DNA of 61,119 bases from CAUPWF01 sp964369425 (GCA_964369425.1 CAYJGW010000008.1:1-61119), one strand, 5' to 3'; shown: positions 17,839 to 27,161, numbered from the stretch's first letter. The notes: generated by a model from the letters alone, not told the origin. Numbers and translations are program-made.

Positions 17839-19132
17839 ACGATTTGATACATTTATCGTATTTATGATTTTAAGTTGCCCTTTTATTGATTTAATTACAT
17901 CTCTTAGCATCAATTGGTTTCAGGTTTCACTCCCAATAACCAATTTACTTCGTGGGGTTTTAGTTATTACAGTTGTATGGTATATGTTTTTACACACTAC
18001 CACTACCCGAAAACGGTTTTTTATTTTTTACATAATCGCACTAGCTATCTTTGGTTGCCTTTATATGCTTCAATTCTCCCATCTAGGAATAGGGCTTTTG
18101 TTTGACGAAGCAAAATGGCTAATTAAGTTTTTTAATTATCCGATTTTACTATTTTGTTTTTATTGTATTTTCGAAGACCGTAATTGCCCTATTAAAAGTA
18201 AGCATCTGATTATCAGCTTATTATTTTATATGCTGCTCATCACGTTGCCTACTGTATTTCAGGTGAACTTTAATGGCTATACACAAGGAAAGATAGGTAG
18301 TGTGGGTTTCTTTAATTCCGTCAACGAAATTGGAGCGATTCTTTCTATCTTATATCCAATCCTATTATTACAAGTGCATCGCTTAAAAAAGCCACTGCTA
18401 ATAGCTACTACAATCGCAGGATCGGGTCTCGTCTTTTTCCTACTCGGTAGTAAGACTCCAATCATCATCTACGTAGCTGTAAATGCTTGTTATGTTTTGT
18501 TTTTTATGAAGCGACTTTATCAATCTGGACAAAAACGGAAATTTATACTGCTTAGCACTTCTATTTTAGTTTTTATCGTAGGTTCAGGCATTTACGTAAC
18601 ACAAACCAATTTTTATTACAACATGGTACTTCACCTTGAGTTTTTAAACATCAGTTCTCTACAAGATCTGATAAGTTTTAATGGTATTAACCGATTTGTA
18701 TTTAGCGATAGGCTCACACTTGCAGCTAATGAATTCCAATTATATTCTAGTGCAGACACAACTCAACAATTACTTGGACTTGGCTCATTCGTAGAATCGA
18801 CTACAGGATATGTAGAGAGAAAGACGATTGAAATGGATTTAATTGACTTGTTTGTCAAGTTTGGAATTGTCGGTTTTACTCTTTATCTTATTCCACTGGG
18901 CCTACTTTTTACTGATATCATGAATAAATTCAAAACCGTTCACAGAGTGGATTTAGAATTGCTTATGTTTATCTGTACTGTGGCTGCTGCTTTTTCCATT
19001 GCCTTTTTAAGTGGTCACGTTTTGTCCGCTCCTTCCGTATCACTTTTAATCATAGCGATACAGAGTTTACTTTTAGAAAAAGTGCAAAAAAGTAAAGAGA
19101 TTGATTTTACAAAACCTATATTAAATACATAA
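17819..19132 (+). CDS. O-antigen ligase/polymerase-like membrane protein
   Basis: A 437-residue polytopic protein with at least ten hydrophobic segments and one long extracytoplasmic loop (about residues 265-335, containing FNGINRFVFSDRLTLAANEF). This topology is that of the Wzy/WaaL (O-antigen ligase-like) superfamily, which polymerise or transfer lipid-linked glycans outside the membrane. ATG 17819 is chosen over TTG 17813 because GGAAGA lies 8 bases upstream. It overlaps glf by 20 bases. Together with glf and two LCP ligases it points to a wall polysaccharide that contains galactofuranose. The substrate is unknown. Confidence 0.8.
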   Translation: MQNNVHRRFDTFIVFMILSCPFIDLITSLSINWFQVSLPITNLLRGVLVITVVWYMFLHTTTTRKRFFIFYIIALAIFGCLYMLQFSHLGIGLLFDEAKWLIKFFNYPILLFCFYCIFEDRNCPIKSKHLIISLLFYMLLITLPTVFQVNFNGYTQGKIGSVGFFNSVNEIGAILSILYPILLLQVHRLKKPLLIATTIAGSGLVFFLLGSKTPIIIYVAVNACYVLFFMKRLYQSGQKRKFILLSTSILVFIVGSGIYVTQTNFYYNMVLHLEFLNISSLQDLISFNGINRFVFSDRLTLAANEFQLYSSADTTQQLLGLGSFVESTTGYVERKTIEMDLIDLFVKFGIVGFTLYLIPLGLLFTDIMNKFKTVHRVDLELLMFICTVAAAFSIAFLSGHVLSAPSVSLLIIAIQSLLLEKVQKSKEIDFTKPILNT

Positions 19133-19149
19133 CGATTTGACAAAATTGC

Positions 19150-19178
19150 TTGACACCTATTCTTTATCGTGTTAAAGT
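19150..19178 (+). promoter_or_regulatory. Promoter of the trp operon leader
   Basis: TTGACA at 19150-19155, 17-base spacer, TAAAGT at 19173-19178, placed just ahead of the T-box leader. A second TTGACA at 19137 has no matching -10. Confidence 0.65.
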
Positions 19179-19184
19179 GTTAAA

Positions 19185-19463
19185 AACAAATATTGCAAAC
19201 CGTTGATGCGGAGATAAAAATAAGAAAAGAACTTCCAGAGAGTCGGGAAAGGTGCGAGCCCGATAGCCACTGCTTATTAAATGGACCGTTGAGGGCACAG
19301 TCAAAGGATTCGTCCAAGTACTCTGTGACGTAAGGCTTACGTCAGTAGCCAGAAGTATGTATGTACTTCGTAAAGTGTATAGGGCATCCTATAAATCAAG
19401 GTGGTACCGCGGGTATTGAATCACTCGTCCTTGACAGAAGTTTTTCTGTCGAGGACTTTTTTT
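19185..19463 (+). ncRNA. T-box riboswitch, tRNA-Trp specific
   Basis: Leader RNA that binds uncharged tRNA and lets transcription continue. The distal stem I elements AGAGAG and GGTGCGAGCC are present (19238-19260). The specifier TGG is at 19282-19284, matching tryptophan. The T-box AAGGTGGTACCGCG is at 19398-19411, able to pair with a tRNA acceptor end. The terminator has a 13-bp stem (19427-19439 with 19444-19456, one G-T pair) and seven T. The trpE ribosome site lies just after it. Uncharged tRNA-Trp should therefore switch on the trp genes. Confidence 0.95.
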
Positions 19464-19504
19464 ATACTCCTCGCAGAGTATTATAAATTTAGGAGGTTAT
19501 CATT

Positions 19505-20965
19505 ATGAATTGTTACCCTAACTTACAAGAGGTAAAACAAATATTAAACACTGACAACTATCAAACCATTCCCCTCACAAGGAGAATCCCTTTACAAAAA
19601 AGTGTCTCCCAGCTATATCGGACACTAAAAAACATTAGCCGCAACGTCTTTGTATTAGAATCCTGTGAAGATGCCAAGAACTTCGGTAGATACAGCTTTT
19701 TAGGCTTTGACCCAACTTTAGAACTAGTATGCAAAGATGGATGTGTCAAGATTTCTTCAGGTACTGTCAGTACATTTGAATCTACTCATCCACATACTTT
19801 CATTCGCAAAATCATCACTGAAAATCGTAGTCCTAAATTAGAAGGATTGCCTTCTTTTACCGGTGGGCTAGTAGGGTATTTTTCTTATGATTTCATCAAA
19901 TATAGTGTTTCGAAATTAAACCTAGATGCAAGCGATGAGGAGGGGTTTAACGACGTTGACCTAATGCTATTTACTAAAATAATCGCCATCGACAACCAAA
20001 CTGGTGAAGCAATCCTAATTGTCAACATCAAAACAGACGATATCGACACCAACTACAACAAAGGATTGCTAGAACTTGATTCTTTGGAACGATTAATCAC
20101 AACTGGAAACTTGGCAAAAGTGCAGGAAGGAAAGCTACTTTCTCCGCTTATGTCAACCTTTGACAAGGAACAATTTTGCCAGATGGTAGAGACTGCTAAA
20201 AAACATATTTTTGAAGGAGATATTTTCCAAGTGGTACTCTCCAACCGCCTCTCTGCAAAATATGAAGGTAGCCTATTTCCAGTGTATGAGCGCCTGAAGG
20301 ATACTAACCCCTCCCCATATCTCTTTTATTTTTCTAGTAACGACGTAGAAATTGCTGGAGCCTCTCCTGAGACTCTCGTAAAACTTACGGATGGCAGATT
20401 ATTGACTTATCCTTTGGCTGGAACAAAACCACGTGGTAAAACTGATACCGAAGACCTTCTTTTAGAGCAGGAACTACTATCTGATGAAAAAGAATGTGCT
20501 GAACACAATATGTTAGTGGACCTAGGGCGTAACGATATTGGGAAAGTCAGTGAATTTGGTTCCGTGCATGTAGATGAATATATGAAAATCCTTCGCTTTT
20601 CTCATGTAATGCATATCGGTTCTACAGTGAGTGGGCAGATTGCAGGTGACAACGATGCTTTAGATGCTATTGATGCGGTACTTCCTGCTGGCACACTTTC
20701 TGGTGCACCAAAAATTCGTGCATGTCAGATTATCAATCAATTAGAAAATGTAAAACGAGGAATCTACGGCGGTGCCGTTGGATACATTGATTTCACAGGG
20801 AATATGGATACTTGTATAGCTATTCGCCTAGCGTTCAAGAAAAACGGGAAAATTTTTGTTCGTTCCGGAGCTGGTATTGTCGCTGATTCCAATCCAGAAA
20901 GTGAATATCAAGAATGTATTAACAAAGCGAAATCGGTCGTATCAGTATTGGAGGATTCACTATGA
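19505..20965 (+). CDS. trpE: Anthranilate synthase component I
   Basis: Converts chorismate plus ammonia (from TrpG) to anthranilate, the first committed step of tryptophan synthesis. The 486-residue length is standard. The N-terminal feedback site motif LESCE with GRYSFLG (near residue 50) indicates tryptophan inhibition. The chorismate-binding core has DIFQVVLSNR, LVDLGRNDIGKVSE, PAGTLSGAPK and GAGIVADSNPESEYQE. AGGAGG precedes the ATG. The stop overlaps the trpG start (ATGA), so the two subunits are made in a coupled way. Expression depends on the upstream T-box. Confidence 0.97.
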   Translation: MNCYPNLQEVKQILNTDNYQTIPLTRRIPLQKSVSQLYRTLKNISRNVFVLESCEDAKNFGRYSFLGFDPTLELVCKDGCVKISSGTVSTFESTHPHTFIRKIITENRSPKLEGLPSFTGGLVGYFSYDFIKYSVSKLNLDASDEEGFNDVDLMLFTKIIAIDNQTGEAILIVNIKTDDIDTNYNKGLLELDSLERLITTGNLAKVQEGKLLSPLMSTFDKEQFCQMVETAKKHIFEGDIFQVVLSNRLSAKYEGSLFPVYERLKDTNPSPYLFYFSSNDVEIAGASPETLVKLTDGRLLTYPLAGTKPRGKTDTEDLLLEQELLSDEKECAEHNMLVDLGRNDIGKVSEFGSVHVDEYMKILRFSHVMHIGSTVSGQIAGDNDALDAIDAVLPAGTLSGAPKIRACQIINQLENVKRGIYGGAVGYIDFTGNMDTCIAIRLAFKKNGKIFVRSGAGIVADSNPESEYQECINKAKSVVSVLEDSL

Positions 20966-21531
20966 TTTTAATAATAGATAATTATGATAGCTTTTCTTAC
21001 AACCTTTATCAAATAATTGGGGAGCTACACCCAGACATCAAAGTGATTAAAAACGATGAACTAACGGTACTAGAAATTGAAACTCTAGCCCCTTCCCATA
21101 TCATTCTTTCTCCAGGACCTGGAAAACCAGATGATTCCGGAGTTTGCAAATCAGTGATTCGGGAACTTTCTCCTACGATTCCTATTCTGGGAGTATGCCT
21201 TGGTCACCAAGCAATTTTTGAGACTTTTGGAGGAACGGTATCCTATGCCAAACATTTAATGCATGGAAAATCTTCTACTATTGAAGTCAGTGGTGGTAAA
21301 ATTTTTAAAGACTTACCTAACTCCCTTACTGTTGCTAGGTATCACTCACTCATTGCAAAAAGCGCTACCCTTCCTGATTGCTTACAGATTACTGCTTCTT
21401 CTAAAGAAGGGGAAATCATGGCAATTGAACACAAAGAGTACCCACTACATGGGGTTCAGTTCCACCCTGAATCTATTTTGACACCAGACGGCAAAACTAT
21501 GATCCAAAACTTTCTAAAGGAGGGTAAATAA
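20962..21531 (+). CDS. trpG: Anthranilate synthase component II, glutamine amidotransferase
   Basis: Class I glutamine amidotransferase that supplies ammonia to TrpE. The triad is complete: Cys79 in GVCLGHQAI, His168 and Glu170 in QFHPESIL. The oxyanion loop SPGPGKPDDSG is at about residue 50. Length is 189 residues. It overlaps trpE by 4 bases and abuts trpD directly. A PabA role as a shared amidotransferase is possible, as in Bacillus, but the position favours tryptophan synthesis. Confidence 0.96.
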   Translation: MILIIDNYDSFSYNLYQIIGELHPDIKVIKNDELTVLEIETLAPSHIILSPGPGKPDDSGVCKSVIRELSPTIPILGVCLGHQAIFETFGGTVSYAKHLMHGKSSTIEVSGGKIFKDLPNSLTVARYHSLIAKSATLPDCLQITASSKEGEIMAIEHKEYPLHGVQFHPESILTPDGKTMIQNFLKEGK

Positions 21532-22539
21532 ATGATATTAGAAGCTATTCAACAACTAGCTAACAAAGAGAATTTAACTGAATCCACCGCTCTTTCTGTA
21601 ATGGATGAAATTATGAGCGGAAAGGTAAGCCCGACTCAAATTGGATCTTACCTAACTGCAATGGCAATAAAAGGTGAAACAATTGAAGAAATCACCGCTT
21701 CTGCAAAGGGGATGCGTATGCATGCCACCAAATTGCTAAATGATCTAGATGTCTTAGAGATTGTCGGTACTGGTGGTGATAAATCCAACTCGTTCAATAT
21801 CTCTACTACCTCTGCCATTGTGCTTGCTGCTGCAGGCATTCCTGTCGCTAAGCATGGAAACCGAGCTGCTTCTAGCAAGTGTGGTGCTGCCGATGTATTA
21901 GAATCCTTAGGGGTGAAGATTGACGTTTCTCCTGATAAAAGCCTCCAATTACTTAACACCATAGGCATCTGCTTTTTATTTGCACCTCTCTATCACAGTG
22001 CTATGAAGCATGTGGCTCCTGTTCGAAAGGAATTAGGAATTCGGACCATTTTCAACATACTAGGCCCTCTTTCCAATCCCCTTGGTGCGAGTATGCAGTT
22101 GATGGGCGTGTATGATGAAGACCTTGTTGAGCCACTTGCTGAGGTTTTGACCAATCTAGGTGTAAAGCGCGCAATGGTGGTCTTTGGAACAGATGGTCTT
22201 GATGAAATTTCTATGTGCGCACCTACTAAAGTTTGTGAAATCAAAGATGGTTGGTTCAAAAGCTATACATTAAACCCAGAGGATTACGGTTTCAAGCTCT
22301 GTGAAAAATCAGATCTTGTAGGTGGAACTCCCGCCGAAAATGCCGAGATTACCCGTTCCATACTCCGAGGGGAAAAAGGACCAAAAAGAGACGCAGTCAT
22401 CATAAATTGTGCTGCTGCTCTTTCCATCGCAAAAGACTCTCTTTCTTTGAAAGATGCAATCCAAGAAATCACCGAAATCATCGATAGCAAAAAAGCACTC
22501 ACGAAACTAAATCAATTTATCGAGTGTTCGAATCAATAA
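21532..22539 (+). CDS. trpD: Anthranilate phosphoribosyltransferase
   Basis: Joins anthranilate to PRPP. The 335-residue protein has the glycine-rich PRPP loop GTGGDKSNSFNIST (near residue 78), the KHGNRAASSKCG motif, and FNILGPLSNPLGA. The start codon follows the trpG stop without a gap, and its ribosome site (AAGGAGGG) lies within the end of trpG. Confidence 0.97.
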   Translation: MILEAIQQLANKENLTESTALSVMDEIMSGKVSPTQIGSYLTAMAIKGETIEEITASAKGMRMHATKLLNDLDVLEIVGTGGDKSNSFNISTTSAIVLAAAGIPVAKHGNRAASSKCGAADVLESLGVKIDVSPDKSLQLLNTIGICFLFAPLYHSAMKHVAPVRKELGIRTIFNILGPLSNPLGASMQLMGVYDEDLVEPLAEVLTNLGVKRAMVVFGTDGLDEISMCAPTKVCEIKDGWFKSYTLNPEDYGFKLCEKSDLVGGTPAENAEITRSILRGEKGPKRDAVIINCAAALSIAKDSLSLKDAIQEITEIIDSKKALTKLNQFIECSNQ

Positions 22540-22557
22540 AAATGGAGGATTATAGCT

Positions 22558-23349
22558 ATGATATTAGAAGAAATTGCCTCATACACAAAAGTAAGAGTAG
22601 AAAGAGATAAGAAAAGTATTCCTTTATCCGAAATGAAAAAAACTGCACTTGAAATGCCAAAAGGTAATTTTCGTTTTGCCTCACAGTTGCGAGCTCAATT
22701 CCCTGGTCTTATCTGCGAAGTTAAAAAAGCATCTCCTTCCAAAGGTGTTATCTCCCCTGACTTCCCTTATCTAGAGATTGCTAAAGAATATCAAGCAAGT
22801 GGCGCAACCTGCATCTCAGTCCTAACTGAACCAAAATGGTTTTTAGGAAGTGATGAGATTTTTTCCCAAATACGAGAAGCGGTAACGCTTCCTATGATTC
22901 GAAAAGATTTTACGATAGACGAATATCAAATTTATCAAGCCAAAGTGCTTGGAGCCGACTGTGTGTTGCTAATCTGTGCGCTACTTGATACGGAAACCAT
23001 CCGTAATTATCTAGAAATATGTAACACTTTGGGTATGAGTGCACTCGTAGAAGCTCATGATGCCAAAGAAGTGGAGTCTGCTATTAATGCTGGTGCACAA
23101 ATCATCGGTGTCAATAACCGCAACTTAAAAGACTTCACCGTAAATTTTCAAAACGCCACAGACTTGGTTTCCCATATTCCTGATGATATTCTCTATGTTG
23201 CAGAAAGCGGTGTATCGACTGTAGAAGATGGTATCAGTCTTATCAATGCTGGCTCTGACGCTCTTTTAATCGGTGAAGCCTTGATGAAATCCGAGGATAA
23301 AGGACTCTTTATCCAACGTATAAAGGAGCATCCTTATGACAGAAGTTAA
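22558..23349 (+). CDS. trpC: Indole-3-glycerol phosphate synthase
   Basis: TIM-barrel enzyme closing the indole ring from CdRP. The 263-residue protein shows the catalytic lysine strand CEVKKASPSKG, the LTEPKWFLGS and IRKDFTID motifs, and the phosphate-binding AESGVST and LIGEALMKS. ATGGAGG precedes the start by a suitable distance, and the end overlaps trpF by 14 bases. Confidence 0.97.
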   Translation: MILEEIASYTKVRVERDKKSIPLSEMKKTALEMPKGNFRFASQLRAQFPGLICEVKKASPSKGVISPDFPYLEIAKEYQASGATCISVLTEPKWFLGSDEIFSQIREAVTLPMIRKDFTIDEYQIYQAKVLGADCVLLICALLDTETIRNYLEICNTLGMSALVEAHDAKEVESAINAGAQIIGVNNRNLKDFTVNFQNATDLVSHIPDDILYVAESGVSTVEDGISLINAGSDALLIGEALMKSEDKGLFIQRIKEHPYDRS

Positions 23350-25135
23350 AATATGCGGACTGTATCGAGACTGTGATATCGATTATGTCAATCAAGTGAA
23401 ACCAGATTATGCTGGCTTCGTGCTAGACTTTCCAAAAAGTCACCGCAGCATTACTCTTTTACAAGCAAAGGAACTGCTAAAATCATTAGATTCCTCCATC
23501 AAAACCGTCTGCGTACTGGTGGATAAACCACTAGATTACGCCATAACATGTGGACAGATTTTTGATATTATCCAATTACATGGCAACGAAGATAATCACT
23601 ATATCCAAGCACTCCGTAAAAACCTTACAGACACTGCAATTTGGCAAGCTTTTAAGATTAAAAAAACAGAAGATTTAAACTGCGCTCGCATAAGTCATGC
23701 TGACCAGATTCTCTTAGACAATGGATATGGTACGGGTAAATCTTTTGATTGGTCCCACTTAGGTGGGTTTGACTTGCCTTTTATACTCGCCGGCGGCTTA
23801 CAGCAATCCAACATTATTGATGCCATTCACACCTATCAGCCAATTTGTCTAGATATAAGTAGCGGTGTCGAAACAAATCAACAAAAAGATTTCAATAAAA
23901 TAAACACAGTGGTATCTACGATACGTAGCTATCATAAAAAGGAGGACTCCATGAGCAATACAAAATTTGGAATTCACGGTGGACAGTACATCCCTGAGAC
24001 ACTGATGAATGCGGTATTAGAACTAGAAACTGCTTATAACCACTATAAAAACGACCCAAAATTCATAGAAGAACTTTCCACCCTATTTCGCGAATATACC
24101 GGTCGCCCTTCAGGTCTTTACTATGCCAAGAAGATGACAAAGGATCTAGGCGGTGCAAAAATTTACCTCAAACGAGAAGACCTAAATCATACAGGTTCTC
24201 ATAAAGTCAATAATGTACTCGGTCAAGTGTTACTTGCCCACAAAATGGGAAAGACACGAGTAATTGCTGAGACAGGAGCAGGTCAGCATGGCGTTGCGAC
24301 TGCAACTGCCGCTGCTCTCTTTGGTATGGAATGCGAAATTTTCATGGGCAAAGAGGACACTGAACGTCAAGCACTTAACGTATATAAAATGAAGTTGCTA
24401 GGTGCAACTGTTCACGAAGTAACAGCTGGTACTGCTACGTTAAAAGATGCAGTCTCTGAAACTATGCGGGAGTGGACAAAACGAATTCATGATACCCACT
24501 ATGTACTAGGATCTGTTATGGGTCCACATCCATTTCCAACTATCGTCCGAGATTTTCAGGCTGTAATTTCTAAAGAAATAAAGGAACAATGTTTAGAAAA
24601 AGAAGGGAAACTTCCAGATGTGGTACTAGCTTGTGTAGGTGGTGGTTCAAATGCTATCGGCGCATTTTATCATTTTATTGAAGATGAAACCGTTTCACTA
24701 ATCGGTTGTGAAGCAGCTGGAAAGGGCATCGATACCCTAGATACTGCGGCTACTATCTCCGTTGGAAAACTCGGTATCTTCCATGGAATGAAAAGCTATT
24801 TCTGCCAAGATGAATACGGACAAATCGCACCTGTTTATTCCATCTCTGCTGGTCTGGATTATCCTGGTATCGGTCCAGAACACGCACATTTATATGATAC
24901 AAAACGTGCAGAATATGTCCCTATCACAGATGAAGAAGCTGTGGATGCCTTTGAATATTTATCTCGTACAGAAGGTATTATTCCTGCTATTGAAAGTTCA
25001 CACGCAATAGCGCATGCAGTAAAAATTGCTCCCTTGATGAAAAGCGATGAAGTCATTGTCATCAACTTATCCGGGCGAGGAGATAAAGACTGTGCAGCAA
25101 TTGCACGTTACAGAGGAGAGGAGATTTCAGAATGA
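23336..25135 (+). CDS. trpFB: TrpF-TrpB: phosphoribosylanthranilate isomerase joined in frame to tryptophan synthase beta chain
   Basis: One open frame of 599 codons. Codons 1-205 are TrpF (start VKICGL, end CLDISSGVET), an isomerase for N-(5-phosphoribosyl)anthranilate. Codons 206-599 are a full TrpB, which makes tryptophan from indole and serine with PLP bound at the lysine of GSHKVNN; its GAGQHG, GGGSNAIGAF and NLSGRGDKD motifs are intact. There is no stop codon between them. At the joint, a strong ribosome site GGAGG (23941-23945) sits 5 bases before ATG 23951, so TrpB can also be started on its own. The product may be a fusion, separate TrpB, or both. It overlaps trpC by 14 bases and trpA by 4. 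Confidence 0.93.
   Translation: MTEVKICGLYRDCDIDYVNQVKPDYAGFVLDFPKSHRSITLLQAKELLKSLDSSIKTVCVLVDKPLDYAITCGQIFDIIQLHGNEDNHYIQALRKNLTDTAIWQAFKIKKTEDLNCARISHADQILLDNGYGTGKSFDWSHLGGFDLPFILAGGLQQSNIIDAIHTYQPICLDISSGVETNQQKDFNKINTVVSTIRSYHKKEDSMSNTKFGIHGGQYIPETLMNAVLELETAYNHYKNDPKFIEELSTLFREYTGRPSGLYYAKKMTKDLGGAKIYLKREDLNHTGSHKVNNVLGQVLLAHKMGKTRVIAETGAGQHGVATATAAALFGMECEIFMGKEDTERQALNVYKMKLLGATVHEVTAGTATLKDAVSETMREWTKRIHDTHYVLGSVMGPHPFPTIVRDFQAVISKEIKEQCLEKEGKLPDVVLACVGGGSNAIGAFYHFIEDETVSLIGCEAAGKGIDTLDTAATISVGKLGIFHGMKSYFCQDEYGQIAPVYSISAGLDYPGIGPEHAHLYDTKRAEYVPITDEEAVDAFEYLSRTEGIIPAIESSHAIAHAVKIAPLMKSDEVIVINLSGRGDKDCAAIARYRGEEISE
23939..23953 (+). promoter_or_regulatory. Internal ribosome binding site for TrpB
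   Basis: AAGGAGGACTCC followed by ATG lies inside the TrpF-TrpB frame, and the site itself is read as Lys-Glu-Asp-Ser. Such a consensus site at the exact domain border suggests independent initiation of TrpB. Confidence 0.75.
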
Positions 25136-25899
25136 GTAAAATCACAGAAGCATTTCATAGCAAAAAAGCCTTCATTCCCTTCATCACTTGTGGGGATCCC
25201 AATTTAGAAACTACGGAACAACTGATCTACGCCCTAGAACGTTCAGGGGCAAGTATTATTGAATTAGGTATTCCATTTTCTGACCCTACTGCTGAGGGAG
25301 ATGTTATTCAAGGTGCTAATCTACGTGCATTATCAAATAAAATCACCACAGATGATATATTCTGCATGGTAGAAAATTTAACCGTTAAAGTTCCACTTGT
25401 ATTTATGACTTATGCTAACATCGTTTTTTCATATGGTATGGAACGATTTGCGAAAAGATGCAAGGAAATCGGTATGAGCGGTATCATCCTACCAGATGTA
25501 CCATTTGAAGAAAAAGAAGAATTTTGCACTGTATTTGAAAATGAAGGAATTGATTTCATTTCTTTAATTGCTCCAACTTCACTAGACAGAATACAGATGA
25601 TTGCAAAGGAAGCTAGTGGCTTCGTCTACTGCGTATCATCTCTTGGTGTAACTGGAATGAGACAGACAATCACTTCAAACATTGATGAGATGGTTGATTC
25701 TGTTCGTCAAGTAACTACCACTCCTGTAGCAATCGGTTTTGGGATTTCAACGCCGCAACAAGCACGAGAGATGGCTCTAAAATCTGACGGTTCCATTGTC
25801 GGATCCGCCATCGTAAAGATTGTCGCAGAACATGGTGTTGACTGTGTACCAGTAGTAGAATCATTTTGTTCTTCTATGGTAGATGCAATCTCTCAGTAA
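25132..25899 (+). CDS. trpA: Tryptophan synthase alpha chain
   Basis: TIM barrel that splits indole-3-glycerol phosphate and passes indole to TrpB. The catalytic Glu44 (IIELGIPFSDP) is kept. The second catalytic acid, Asp60 in E. coli, is Glu55 here (TAEGDVIQ), a conservative change. The C-terminal phosphate site GFGISTPQQA and GSAIVKIV are normal. Length is 255 residues. Its ATGA overlap with the TrpB stop couples the two subunits. It is the last gene of the operon and is followed by a strong terminator. Confidence 0.95.
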   Translation: MSKITEAFHSKKAFIPFITCGDPNLETTEQLIYALERSGASIIELGIPFSDPTAEGDVIQGANLRALSNKITTDDIFCMVENLTVKVPLVFMTYANIVFSYGMERFAKRCKEIGMSGIILPDVPFEEKEEFCTVFENEGIDFISLIAPTSLDRIQMIAKEASGFVYCVSSLGVTGMRQTITSNIDEMVDSVRQVTTTPVAIGFGISTPQQAREMALKSDGSIVGSAIVKIVAEHGVDCVPVVESFCSSMVDAISQ

Positions 25900-25902
25900 A
25901 GC

Positions 25903-25947
25903 AATACCCCTGTTAGAGGATATTACTCTCTAACGGGGGTATTTTTT
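25903..25947. terminator. Terminator of the trp operon, shared with the GGDEF gene
   Basis: A 16-bp stem (25903-25918 with 25928-25943, one G-T pair) is followed by a T-run on the plus strand. The stop codon of the minus-strand GGDEF gene is inside the loop, so the hairpin also covers the end of that gene. Confidence 0.9.
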
Positions 25948-27161
25948 CGTTCTTTATTTCTACTTCGCTTAAACTTATACATGGCTTCATCTATTTCTTC
26001 CATGATTTCCTCACATGATAGTTCATTTGAATGATCCAACTCTTTAATTCCATAACTAATTGATGTTTCATAAGGTTTTTCATATTCAGCCTTTAATTCA
26101 ATGATATTTTCGAAGCACTTTTGTACTTTATTATGTATATTCATAGGTTCTTGTTCATTTCCAACTACTAGAAATTCATCTCCTCCAATACGAGAAACCG
26201 TGTCTCGTCTAAAGATTTCCTGAATCTGTTCTGACACACTCTTGATATACCAGTCACCTTCTTCATGCCCTAAACTGTCATTTACTTCCTTTAAGCCGTC
26301 TATATCTAGATATACTGCATATCCATATGCTTTTCGTTGAATCAACTCTTTCAACTTATTAATTCCTATACTTCTTACAAAAAAACCTGTAAAAAAGTCC
26401 GTAATAGCCTCTGCCTCTAATGCAGTAATCGTCACATTCTCTGATTTAATCTCTTCTGATGTATTTTTGTAAGTTATAGATGCTTTTTTCAACCTAGCAT
26501 ATAAAAATAAAATAACCATCACTATTACAAAACTTACTAAGGCAACTCCTCCTGTTCGTATCAGATAGATGCCATGCATCTCTATGTTATCCACTTCCAT
26601 ATACAGCATCGGTATGGAGCAAAATATTCCTATGCATATGGCTGCTAACAATGTACATGCCAGATTTATCACTTCTCTATCTTGAAATACATAGATTACT
26701 ACTTTAGAAATCATAATCCTACTACTCACTAGTATATATGGAAATAGGATGCCAAATACTAGCATGCTAATTGATAGCCGTAAATCTTCTCGACTCAAAA
26801 TTTCATTTACTGATAGCTGTAAATCCATAGAAAAAATTCCAATTATCAAAATCCTCATTCCAAAATAATTGATTACAAAGCACAGGAGCGAAGAAATACT
26901 AGTCTTCATATTCTGTTTATAAACTACGATAAGTTCTATACCTAATACCACAAAATATAATAGCATCAATAGCTGTTCATACCCAAATGAAGTGAGATAA
27001 ACAGGAATATATATTAAAAAACTATTAATCGCTGTCAGTAAACACAGCGTACTTTTTTTTGCAATTGGTATTCCATATATGCGGGCAGCATAATAGAATA
27101 CACCAAGCATATATAACACATAAAACATGGATGTTACTACTAACAACATCTTATTTACCAC
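25923..27161 (-). CDS. Membrane GGDEF protein (probable diguanylate cyclase)
   Basis: A 412-residue protein with about eight hydrophobic segments in residues 1-225 and a C-terminal GGDEF domain. The signature RIGGDEFLVV near residue 321 is intact, as is the metal/base strand VYLDIDGLKEVNDSLGHEEGD, written here as two overlapping motifs YLDIDGLK and EVNDSLGHEEGD. The usual DxLTGLxNR entry motif is altered to DFFTGFFVR. No RxxD inhibitory site is evident just before GGDEF. Product would be cyclic di-GMP. It overlaps the upstream GGDEF gene by 11 bases, so they are cotranscribed. Confidence 0.88.
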   Translation of the reverse strand: MVNKMLLVVTSMFYVLYMLGVFYYAARIYGIPIAKKSTLCLLTAINSFLIYIPVYLTSFGYEQLLMLLYFVVLGIELIVVYKQNMKTSISSLLCFVINYFGMRILIIGIFSMDLQLSVNEILSREDLRLSISMLVFGILFPYILVSSRIMISKVVIYVFQDREVINLACTLLAAICIGIFCSIPMLYMEVDNIEMHGIYLIRTGGVALVSFVIVMVILFLYARLKKASITYKNTSEEIKSENVTITALEAEAITDFFTGFFVRSIGINKLKELIQRKAYGYAVYLDIDGLKEVNDSLGHEEGDWYIKSVSEQIQEIFRRDTVSRIGGDEFLVVGNEQEPMNIHNKVQKCFENIIELKAEYEKPYETSISYGIKELDHSNELSCEEIMEEIDEAMYKFKRSRNKERKNTPVRE

